A stretch of 6,011 nucleotides of DNA, taken from positions 1 to 6,011 of the forward strand of contig JADINF010000164.1 of the NCBI GenBank assembly GCA_017694145.1. The letters are read 5' to 3'. A program made the position numbers and the translations under genes. The stretch comes from Candidatus Stercoripulliclostridium pullicola (GTDB lineage: Bacteria > Bacillota > Clostridia > Christensenellales > DTU072). Numbering within the stretch: position 1 is the first letter of the stretch; each line of letters starts with the position of its first letter. The notes under the pieces were generated by a model. It made no database searches, was not told the origin of the DNA, and saw nothing but the letters and a program-made list of their open reading frames with translations. Positions 1 through 5,434 of the stretch are shown here, one piece after another.

Positions 1-482
1 TCGTAGGACTCCGTGAACTCGACGGAATAGCCTTTGTCGAGGAACCAGCCGTCGAAATTGTAATCCGTTCTTTCGGGAGCGCGCGGCAATGTAAAAGTCT
101 TGCCTTCCGTTACTTTAAGCGGGCTGACGGCGCTGCCGCCCATGGAATCGAAAGTAACGGTGAACGTGCGCGCTTCCGCAACGGGTACGGGAAGCCAGTG
201 GGCGTACACCGTCACGTCGGATATGACCGCGGTGGTCGTTCCGAAAGGCTGAGTCCAGACGTCGTTGTCGAAGTACCATGCGTCGAAATAATATCCGTTC
301 TTGACGGGCTCTGCGGGAAACGCCGTAACGGTCTTGCCGGACTGAACGGTCACGCTTTTATACGTTCCGCCGTCCACTACGAAAGTTACCGTATAAGTGT
401 CGGAATTGCAAGCCGCTATAAGCGTCGCTATCAAAAGAAGAAGGGTTACGATCAAAAACGTTAATTTCAATTTCTTCGACAT
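1..482 (-). CDS. Surface lipoprotein with InlB-type B-repeats, partial (C-terminus beyond left edge)
   Basis: Reading leftwards from the ATG at 482-480 gives 160 codons with no stop before the edge. Residues 1-25 form a lipoprotein signal: basic start (MSKKLK), Leu/Ile-rich core, and lipobox I-A-A-C with Cys25 as the predicted lipidation site. Two copies of a beta-rich module follow. The first is at about 30-97 (YTVTFVVDGG, then YFDAWYFD, ending VTVYAHW); the second starts at about 107 (FTVTFDSMGGS, then YNFDGWFLDKGY) and continues off the window. This is the pattern of the InlB B-repeat / Listeria-Bacteroides repeat (Flg_new) family, usually found in secreted or surface proteins of Gram-positive gut bacteria. 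GGGAG lies 5 nt before the ATG, and a promoter lies just upstream. The protein is anchored outside the membrane; its ligand is unknown, and the missing part may carry more repeats or another domain. Confidence 0.88.
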   Translation of the reverse strand, partial: MSKKLKLTFLIVTLLLLIATLIAACNSDTYTVTFVVDGGTYKSVTVQSGKTVTAFPAEPVKNGYYFDAWYFDNDVWTQPFGTTTAVISDVTVYAHWLPVPVAEARTFTVTFDSMGGSAVSPLKVTEGKTFTLPRAPERTDYNFDGWFLDKGYSVEFTESY

Positions 483-512
483 AGTGACTCCCGTTATCCT
501 TCTCCGCAGAAT

Positions 513-542
513 ATTATAATATAACGCGCGCGCAAAAGTCAA
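513..542 (-). promoter_or_regulatory. Promoter of the B-repeat lipoprotein gene
   Basis: On the minus strand, TTGACT (542-537) is followed by an 18-nt spacer and a perfect TATAAT (518-513). Transcription would start near 506, giving a leader of about 24 nt with GGGAG before the ATG at 482. The spacer contains an alternating CG run (525-533), which is unusual. This is a typical vegetative sigma-A promoter; no operator is recognised. Confidence 0.75.
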
Positions 543-691
543 TGTAAAATATGGTAACGAGAAAAAACCGTAGAAATCCGTAGCGAAAGTACTGACAATC
601 GAGCGACGGCGCAAAAAAGTATTCTTATATGCGTATAAATGCGTACGGAAGAAGCACAATATGAATAAAGACAAATTGAAGGAGGTCCTAT

Positions 692-844
692 ATGAACAAC
701 TGCAAACGTATCGTTAAGACAGGCGAGAAGCCCGGACAGGGCACTTACAGCTGCACCAGCTGCCACACGAAGGTATCCCTCGGCGCGGGAGATAAAATGC
801 CCCCCTGCCCCAGCTGCAGCAACGACAGCTTCTGCGCCGAATAA
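692..844 (+). CDS. Small zinc-ribbon protein (50 aa)
   Basis: A 50-codon gene starts at ATG 692 and stops at TAA 842-844. AAGGAGGT (679-686) sits 5 nt before the start, an almost ideal ribosome site that fixes this start. The protein has two CxxC knuckles, Cys21-Cys24 and Cys39-Cys42, separated by 14 residues, with further Cys at 4 and 48. The stretch TYSCTSCHTKVSL, then GDKMPPCPSC, is the pattern of the short zinc-ribbon proteins common in Bacillota, in which a KTGE-type N-terminus precedes a rubredoxin-like Zn site. Binding of one zinc is expected; the cellular role is not known for this family. It stands alone, with a terminator about 40 nt after the stop, so it is probably monocistronic. 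I could not assign its promoter confidently; TATAAA at 634-639 is a possible -10 with no good -35. Its short length makes it easy to miss. Confidence 0.85.
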   Translation: MNNCKRIVKTGEKPGQGTYSCTSCHTKVSLGAGDKMPPCPSCSNDSFCAE

Positions 845-885
845 TTAAAGCGCAAGCAAGCCCGCGGAAAACCTCCGCAAACGTT

Positions 886-913
886 AAATCCCGCTTTCGA
901 GCGGGATTTTTTC
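886..913 (+). terminator. Rho-independent terminator after the zinc-ribbon gene
   Basis: A perfect 10-bp stem (886-895 with 900-909) closes a TTCG loop (896-899) and is followed by a T-rich tail to 913. UUCG is an exceptionally stable tetraloop, and the T tract lies on the plus-strand side. For the convergent dtd transcript the same hairpin would have only a weak tail (ATTTAACG), so it may terminate that side poorly. Confidence 0.9.
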
Positions 914-1012
914 TTATCGATAAATGCGCAAACGCCGTCCTCTTACGGCAAAGCCGCATATATACCGAAAATACGCTTTACGTTCCTTACGCGCATACGG
1001 CTTCGGAAACGG

Positions 1013-1471
1013 TCAGCGTTTTTTGTCGGGATAAGGTATTTCGAGTTCAATCGTGACCGGACCGGAATTGATCTGCTCTATCGTCATGTCGGCGCCGAAA
1101 ACGCCGTAGGCGACGTTAACTCCGAGCGCTTCGAGCGCTCTGCCCGTATAGAGGTAAAGCGCTTTCGCGCGCTCCGCTCCTTCCGCGCCTGTAAAGTCGG
1201 GACGGTTCCCTCTCGAACAGTCCGCGCAAAGCGTGAATTGCGACACGAGTAATACCGAATAGCCTTTATCGGATACCGAATAATTGAGTTTATCGTTCTC
1301 GTCTGCAAATATCCGCATACGAGATATCTTCGCCGCGACGGCGTCCGCAGTCTTCTCGTCGTCCCCTTTCGCCACTCCGAGATAGACGACGAGCCCCGCG
1401 CCCACGGAAGATATTTCCCTGCCGTCCACGCTTAGCCGCGCCGACGTCACTCTCTGTATCAGAGCTTTCAC
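1013..1471 (-). CDS. dtd: D-aminoacyl-tRNA deacylase
   Basis: The enzyme hydrolyses the ester bond between a D-amino acid and tRNA in the cytoplasm, so that D-Tyr, D-Asp and others do not enter proteins; it also clears Gly-tRNA(Ala). The 152 residues match the usual DTD length. It begins MKALIQRVTSARLSVDG, typical of the family, and carries both signature motifs: SQFTL at 77-81 (Thr80 in the canonical active-site position), followed by a GNRPDF segment, and NSGPVT at 135-140 with the GP cis-proline pair that excludes L-aminoacyl substrates. The family usually has Asp or Glu where Ser136 stands. The start codon is GTG (1471-1469), supported by AGGAGG at 1483-1478 with 6-nt spacing; no better ATG is nearby. 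It lies just downstream of the 6S RNA candidate on the same strand. In Bacillus, dtd and 6S-1 also lie in the same hisS/aspS neighbourhood. No clear dtd terminator was found. Confidence 0.96.
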   Translation of the reverse strand: MKALIQRVTSARLSVDGREISSVGAGLVVYLGVAKGDDEKTADAVAAKISRMRIFADENDKLNYSVSDKGYSVLLVSQFTLCADCSRGNRPDFTGAEGAERAKALYLYTGRALEALGVNVAYGVFGADMTIEQINSGPVTIELEIPYPDKKR

Positions 1472-1511
1472 CTGACCCCTCCTTTATTCCTCTAAGGAAA
1501 CTTCGGTAATC

Positions 1512-1541
1512 GTTATCCGTGCGGAAGCCGCTTCCGCTCAA
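1512..1541 (-). promoter_or_regulatory. Possible weak dtd promoter
   Basis: On the minus strand, TTGAGC (1541-1536) and GATAAC (1517-1512) are separated by 18 nt; each matches consensus at 4 of 6 positions. They lie between the 6S terminator and the dtd ribosome site, where a promoter is needed unless dtd relies on read-through. The spacer holds a perfect 7-bp hairpin sequence (GCGGAAG/CTTCCGC). The call rests on position more than on motif strength. Confidence 0.3.
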
Positions 1542-1563
1542 GGCGCTTTCCCCGCGCTTTTTC

Positions 1564-1594
1564 AAAAAAAGTGCGGCTACCCTGAACCGCACTT
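1564..1594 (-). terminator. Rho-independent terminator of the 6S RNA
   Basis: On the minus strand, an 8-bp stem AAGTGCGG/CCGCACTT (1594-1587 with 1576-1569) is followed by a run of seven T (1570-1564, the first two overlapping the stem). It directly follows the closing stem of the structured RNA and lies 93 nt before dtd, so it separates the RNA from dtd. Confidence 0.88.
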
Positions 1595-1595
1595 C

Positions 1596-1786
1596 AACAC
1601 CGGAATACCGTTAGAATTAAGGATTAACAAACCCGCATTTGTGCAGGTGGGCGAACTGTCGCTCCCTTTTGTCTTCCCCTGGCGTCGGGCTTTCGCCCGG
1701 GGGGCTTGACATTATGAGCCGAACGCGTAAGCCCTTTTAGTTGTTAGGGTTAAAAATCTTCTTAACCTAACGCATATCCCAGTGTC
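1596..1786 (-). ncRNA. ssrS: 6S RNA candidate (RNA polymerase regulator)
   Basis: 6S RNA binds housekeeping RNA polymerase by mimicking an open promoter and serves as template for short product RNAs. The transcript here is about 190 nt, flanked by its own strong promoter and terminator, with no reading frame. By hand folding, the two ends (1786-1766 and 1596-1616) pair over about 20 bp with one bulge and several G.U pairs. A near-symmetric internal bubble of about 31 nt (1765-1735) and 32 nt (1648-1617) follows. A long irregular rod then runs inward: 1734-1732/1651-1649, GCUC/GAGC (1719-1716/1664-1661), UGUC/GACA (1711-1708/1673-1670), CCCC/GGGG, and a CGGGC-GAAA-GCCCG tip (1699-1686). The 3' bubble strand holds a small hairpin (1647-1632) with a CAAA loop. 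The G.U pairs work only on this strand. Closing stem, bubble and rod are the 6S architecture, and nearness to dtd fits Bacillus 6S-1. Alternatives are a dtd leader or another structured RNA; primary sequence alone did not decide it. Confidence 0.72.
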
Positions 1787-1789
1787 TAT

Positions 1790-1818
1790 ATTATAGCACC
1801 GGTGCGGGATAATTGCAA
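1790..1818 (-). promoter_or_regulatory. Promoter of the 6S RNA candidate
   Basis: On the minus strand, TTGCAA (1818-1813), a 17-nt spacer and a perfect TATAAT (1795-1790) preceded by TG and one base (extended -10). Start of transcription is expected near 1786-1783, which coincides with the outer end of the closing stem. It lies 42 nt after the stop of the large lipoprotein gene; no terminator is visible between them, so read-through from that gene is possible. Confidence 0.8.
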
Positions 1819-1859
1819 TACCCAATTTTTAACTCGCTTTAAGACTATCTTTGCGTCGT

Positions 1860-3614
1860 TTAGAAAAGCCTCAGCAGTCCGCCGTTATATATAGCGACGA
1901 AGAAATTGGTGTTGTCCGTGGGATTCATCCTGACCGAAGCTCCCGAATCCGCCAATATCGAATTGCGGTTCACGTTGGCGAAATTGTTGGAAGAAGTATT
2001 CGTCGTCGCGAGCGTGGCGTAGCGGTTGGAGGGCTTTTCCACGGTAACGGCTACGGTATAGCCGAGATTTTCCCTGCCTATATTGCACATATAGAAACCG
2101 TCCGACGAAGTCGTCACGGTGAAATTACGTGTGGGACTGTCGGTCTTGGTGGCAGAAAGAGTCACTGTAACTCCGCTTAGGAGATGATCCCTTCTCAGAT
2201 CCACGAACGGCGAATTCTCGTCGTCCGCGACGTAGATATAACCGCAGACCGAATACATTTTGTCCATCGTAAGGTCGGATATCTGATACGCTTCCGCCTG
2301 GAAGCCGGTCATCGTGTACGCGGAGAACTTCTCCGTGGCGGACGTGGAAGAATTATAGCGTTTCATCTCGTAGGTCACTCCGCGCACAGCTCTCAGATAC
2401 ACCGTGGGCGTCCACGCGGAAACTCCGTACTTGACGGAAGTGGAAGTTATCACGCCGGTCATGTTGAGCCCGTCGAGCATAGCTTTCTGATTTGTGCCCG
2501 TCTGCGCCGAAACGGAAGAAGAATCGGAGCCGTTCACCGTGTAAAGGAACCAATGCAGTACCGCCGTATCCGCGGCATACGCTTCCGATATATACGTCGA
2601 AGGGTATTTGGAGGAGAAAGTTTCTCTGAATTCGAGATACGCAACGTTGCGCTTTATCCTGAGATAAGCGCCGGAGTCCCCTTCTTCCGTCCAAACCACG
2701 CCGTCGGTCTGCTCCTCGATACCGGTATAGTTCTCGCCGTAACTCGAATAGAAATGTTCGTCCGACTCCACCATGTCCATCACGACGCCGTAACCTGCGA
2801 GTTTTTCCACTACCGCGGAATTATAGGTGAGCGCGGAGCCTAAAGTGGTCTGCTCTCTGTAATCCACGATCGTGGAATCGCCCGTGTTGGCAAAATACGG
2901 ATTGAGTATATCTATTCTGTTGGGGATATATTCCGATCCGATGAGCCCCGCATTATACATTTCCTCCAGATAATCGGCGCAGGAGATCGCGAGGTTCGCG
3001 CCCACGTTCACGCCTGTAAAACGCACTTCCATCATATTCTTGTCGGTAGAGCCTTTGAGCGCTTCGGAATTGACTTTGAGCCACGCCGCGACGAAAGCTT
3101 CGGTAAGGTTGAATGAAGCGGCGGAAGTAACGCTGCCGCCGTCTTCTTTAATGTAAGTCATGCGGGAAGCGGAATAAATTTTGGAATTGACGTTCTGATA
3201 GGTGTCGTCTGCGAAATTCTCGTAATGGAATACGCCGATATTGAAGAAATTTCTCGTCCAGTAATAGCTGAGTCTCGTATTGAAATTCGTGGCGGAACTG
3301 CTGAGCACGCCCGAAGTAGAATATACGTCGGGATCGAGATTTGTGGTGAACTTATCGTCGTAGTCGCCTACTCCCGGGAAAATTATCACGGTGGGACGGT
3401 TGCTTATGAATTCCGTAGCGTTACCGTCGGAATCGAGCCACTCTATCGTGAGCGCGTAGTCGGGAAGCCCTTCGGGCACGGTCACCGAAGGCACTCCGAC
3501 TTTATAAGAGCCGACTAAGGGATCGTTGTTTTCGTCGTCTTTACAAGCGGCGAGAAGCCCGACACAGGCGGCTGTCACCGCGATAAGCAAAATTAAAACG
3601 AAAAGTTTTTTCAT
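1860..3614 (-). CDS. Large secreted lipoprotein: degenerate alpha/beta-hydrolase-like core plus C-terminal Cna-B-like domain
   Basis: This is a 584-residue protein. Two ATGs are adjacent (3617 and 3614); GGAG at 3624-3621 is 3 nt from the first and 6 nt from the second, so I chose 3614. Residues 1-24 form a lipoprotein signal (MKKLFVLILL start, lipobox L-A-A-C, Cys24), followed by an Asp/Asn/Glu-rich linker. The core resembles lipase-type alpha/beta hydrolases: RPTVIIFPGVG (73-83, strand plus oxyanion-type loop), FFNIGVFHYENF (123-134), VRFTGVNVGANLA (197-209, the nucleophile-elbow position) and RIDILNPYF (233-241). The expected G-x-S-x-G reads G201-V-N203-V-G205, so the catalytic Ser is Asn and classical hydrolysis is unlikely. 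Residues about 455-530 (CGYIYVADD, SGVTVTLSAT, SSDGFYM, YTVAVTVEK) look like a Cna-B or carboxypeptidase-regulatory-like beta sandwich. It is probably a membrane-anchored extracellular protein; ligand unknown. It has its own promoter and is divergent from ilvB. The fold assignment is inferred from motifs only. Confidence 0.85.
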   Translation of the reverse strand: MKKLFVLILLIAVTAACVGLLAACKDDENNDPLVGSYKVGVPSVTVPEGLPDYALTIEWLDSDGNATEFISNRPTVIIFPGVGDYDDKFTTNLDPDVYSTSGVLSSSATNFNTRLSYYWTRNFFNIGVFHYENFADDTYQNVNSKIYSASRMTYIKEDGGSVTSAASFNLTEAFVAAWLKVNSEALKGSTDKNMMEVRFTGVNVGANLAISCADYLEEMYNAGLIGSEYIPNRIDILNPYFANTGDSTIVDYREQTTLGSALTYNSAVVEKLAGYGVVMDMVESDEHFYSSYGENYTGIEEQTDGVVWTEEGDSGAYLRIKRNVAYLEFRETFSSKYPSTYISEAYAADTAVLHWFLYTVNGSDSSSVSAQTGTNQKAMLDGLNMTGVITSTSVKYGVSAWTPTVYLRAVRGVTYEMKRYNSSTSATEKFSAYTMTGFQAEAYQISDLTMDKMYSVCGYIYVADDENSPFVDLRRDHLLSGVTVTLSATKTDSPTRNFTVTTSSDGFYMCNIGRENLGYTVAVTVEKPSNRYATLATTNTSSNNFANVNRNSILADSGASVRMNPTDNTNFFVAIYNGGLLRLF

Positions 3615-3679
3615 CATTTTCTCCGTCTGTAGTACTGCGGCGCGCGCTACTTTTAAGTATGCGCTCCGAATTCCATAAT

Positions 3680-3708
3680 ATTATATATTACATTAAAGTG
3701 AATGACAA
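3680..3708 (-). promoter_or_regulatory. Promoter of the large lipoprotein gene
   Basis: On the minus strand, TTGTCA (3708-3703, 5 of 6 matches), a 17-nt spacer and a perfect TATAAT (3685-3680). Predicted start near 3673, giving a leader of about 58 nt with GGAG just before the two ATGs. It points away from the ilv promoter; the two -35 elements are about 84 nt apart, so a shared regulator could bind between them, but no known operator was recognised. Confidence 0.8.
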
Positions 3709-3791
3709 GAGATTTCGGACTGAATTTATACTGTAAAGCGCGCGGCAGCTTCCGTTAAGTCGAATTGTAACCTTACGGAGAGCGTATTTTG

Positions 3792-3821
3792 TTGATTTAT
3801 ATTCGGAGCGTATGCTATAAT
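3792..3821 (+). promoter_or_regulatory. Promoter of the ilvB-ilvN operon
   Basis: TTGATT (3792-3797, 4 of 6 matches), an 18-nt spacer and a perfect extended -10, TGCTATAAT (3813-3821). Transcription would start near 3828, leaving a leader of only about 43 nt before ilvB. That is too short for a T-box or a leader-peptide attenuator, so control is probably by a DNA-binding repressor or by IlvN feedback. Confidence 0.72.
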
Positions 3822-3870
3822 ATCAGATATTTGACGCCGGAAAGCATAAATCGGCGGAAACAGAGGAAAC

Positions 3871-5394
3871 ATGAAGTTAAGCGGAGCGCAGATCGTCGTA
3901 AAGACTCTCGAAGAATTGGGCATAAATACGGTATTCGGATATACCGGCAATTACGCCATGCCCGTATTCGAAGCGCTCGAGAGGAGCGCGCTCTCACTCG
4001 TCGTGCCGACGAGCGAGGTATGCGGCGCGCACGAAGCGGACGGATATTACCGCGCTTCCGGTAAGGTCGCAGCGGTGTTGTCCACCTCGGGACCCGGAGC
4101 CACCAACCTCGTCACCGGTATCGCCACGGCGTATATGGACTCCGTTCCCCTTCTCGCGATAACCGCCAACGTACCCACATACAAGCTGGGTAAGGACTCC
4201 TTCCAGGAAGTGGACATCACGGGGATAGTGACGCCCGTGACTAAATACGCCCATATCGTCAAAGACGTGCGCGAACTCGAACGCGAGATCAAGAAGGCTT
4301 ACGCCCTCGCCGTATCGGGAAGAACGGCTCCGGTGCTCATAGATATCCCCTACGACGTCCTGCTCGGAGAAACGGAATACCTGAGTCTTCCGTTACCCGC
4401 TTATCGCGCGCCCGAAGCGAAAGCCGCGGAGATATCGGAAGCCGCGCGCATATTGAACGACGCCGAAAGACCCGCCTTACTCGTAGGCGGCGGCGCCGTA
4501 GGCGCGGGTAAAGCCGTGGCGGCGCTTGCCGAAAAGCTGAAAGCGCCCGTATTCACCACTTTGCGCGGAATAGGCGCGACGGACTCCGCAAGGGTCGTCG
4601 GTACCGTCGGAAGCTGTGCGCCGCGAGCGTATAACAGGTTGTATGCTTCCGCCGACGTAATTCTTGCTTTGGGTACCCGTTTTTCGGATAAAATGCACTC
4701 AAAGCCCAATAAACGGAAATATATCCATATCGACGTGGACAACGCGGAACTCGACAAGATAGTGCCCGCGAACTGCGCGATATGCGCGCGGATAGCGGAC
4801 GTTGTCCCCGCGCTCACCGCAAAGTGTAACGAAAGGCGTGAAGCGTGGTACGCGCCGGTAGAAAGACCGCGCGCGTTAAGCTCCGTCGTTAAACTTGCCG
4901 AAGCCGTGGCGCGCGCGGATCTCCGCGATACCGTCATCGCCACCGACGTAGGCAATCATCAGATAGCAATGCTTCAGGCGTTACGCGGAAAGCCTTCGGA
5001 GGAGATCGTTTCCAGCCTCGGACTGGGTACGATGGGCTTCGGACTTCCCGCTCTTATCGGCGCGATGAAGGCGAGCGGAAAGCGCGGTATTTTGTTCACG
5101 GGCGACGGCTCGTTCAACATGAATATGAACGAGCTTGCCACGGCTGTCGAAGCGGGACTCGACATGAGCATCGTGATAGCCAACAACCGCGAACTCGGCA
5201 TGATCAAAAATCTCGAACGCCGCCGTAAAGACGGTTGCGGCGAGTTAATCACGCACACGCCGAAGGTGAACTACGCGCTTATCGCGCGCGCTTTCGGAGC
5301 GAAAGGCAGAAAAGCGAGCGTCGCTAACATAATCGCCCTGCTCGATTCGAAAGAGTCGGGCGTATGGGTCTACGACGTCAAAATCAGAGGTTGA
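3871..5394 (+). CDS. ilvB: Acetohydroxyacid (acetolactate) synthase large subunit, divergent active site
   Basis: This ThDP enzyme condenses pyruvate with pyruvate or 2-oxobutyrate, the first common step to valine, leucine and isoleucine. It has 507 residues, shorter than the usual 550-600. Domains in order: Pyr domain (about 1-165) with catalytic Glu49, TSGPGATNLVTG (72-83) and DSFQE (109-113); central FAD-type domain (about 185-325) with GTRFSDK (268-274) and YIHIDVD (284-290); PP domain (about 335-507) with DVGNHQ (359-364), LGLGTMGFGLPA (383-394), the ThDP/Mg motif GDGSF (411-415) and NN (438-439). The start is supported by AGAGGA at 3862-3867. Several normally conserved active-site positions differ: YPGG is YTGN (24-27), HEQ is SEV (48-50), GQV is ANV (99-101), and the Trp of LGMVRQW is Leu448. 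The ilvN partner 40 nt downstream supports the AHAS assignment; altered substrate preference is possible. Confidence 0.9.
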   Translation: MKLSGAQIVVKTLEELGINTVFGYTGNYAMPVFEALERSALSLVVPTSEVCGAHEADGYYRASGKVAAVLSTSGPGATNLVTGIATAYMDSVPLLAITANVPTYKLGKDSFQEVDITGIVTPVTKYAHIVKDVRELEREIKKAYALAVSGRTAPVLIDIPYDVLLGETEYLSLPLPAYRAPEAKAAEISEAARILNDAERPALLVGGGAVGAGKAVAALAEKLKAPVFTTLRGIGATDSARVVGTVGSCAPRAYNRLYASADVILALGTRFSDKMHSKPNKRKYIHIDVDNAELDKIVPANCAICARIADVVPALTAKCNERREAWYAPVERPRALSSVVKLAEAVARADLRDTVIATDVGNHQIAMLQALRGKPSEEIVSSLGLGTMGFGLPALIGAMKASGKRGILFTGDGSFNMNMNELATAVEAGLDMSIVIANNRELGMIKNLERRRKDGCGELITHTPKVNYALIARAFGAKGRKASVANIIALLDSKESGVWVYDVKIRG

Positions 5395-5434
5395 TCGTTA
5401 ACGTTACCCCGAAAAGACAGAGAGGTAAATCATT

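Noticed and set aside
661..717. 18-codon upstream frame (MNKDKLKEVLYEQLQTYR) overlapping the zinc-ribbon start
   Set aside because: It lacks a good ribosome site, and its sequence includes the AAGGAGGT that serves the zinc-ribbon gene; chance is the simpler explanation.
914..923. Perfect 10-bp palindrome TTATCGATAA in the convergent intergenic region
   Set aside because: A single short palindrome directly after a terminator, not near a promoter, with no second copy seen.
914..1012. Possible terminator for dtd
   Set aside because: Only 4-bp stems such as CGGC-TTT-GCCG without a T tract are visible on the minus strand, so no terminator is called.
1472..1786. T-box or metabolite riboswitch controlling dtd
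   Set aside because: There is no convincing T-box motif (AGGGUGGNACCGCG); the AGGGUAGCCGC stretch is simply the loop and arm of the terminator. dtd is not a usual target, and the closing stem plus bubble plus rod fits 6S better. Not fully excluded.
2184..2843. 219-codon open frame on the plus strand inside the large lipoprotein gene
   Set aside because: It is exactly antisense to a protein with a clear signal peptide and domain pattern, is Arg/His-rich with no recognisable motif, and lacks a good ribosome site. It follows from the codon use of the real gene.
3752..3778. Imperfect inverted repeat (CCGTTAAG...CTTACGG) upstream of the ilv promoter, possible operator
   Set aside because: The arms are short with one bulge and a 12-nt gap; they match no operator I know, and no second copy lies near the promoter.
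4401..4955. 184-codon open frame antisense to ilvB
   Set aside because: It is Ala/Ser/Arg-rich and low in complexity, as expected opposite GC-rich codons; ilvB in the other strand is unambiguous.
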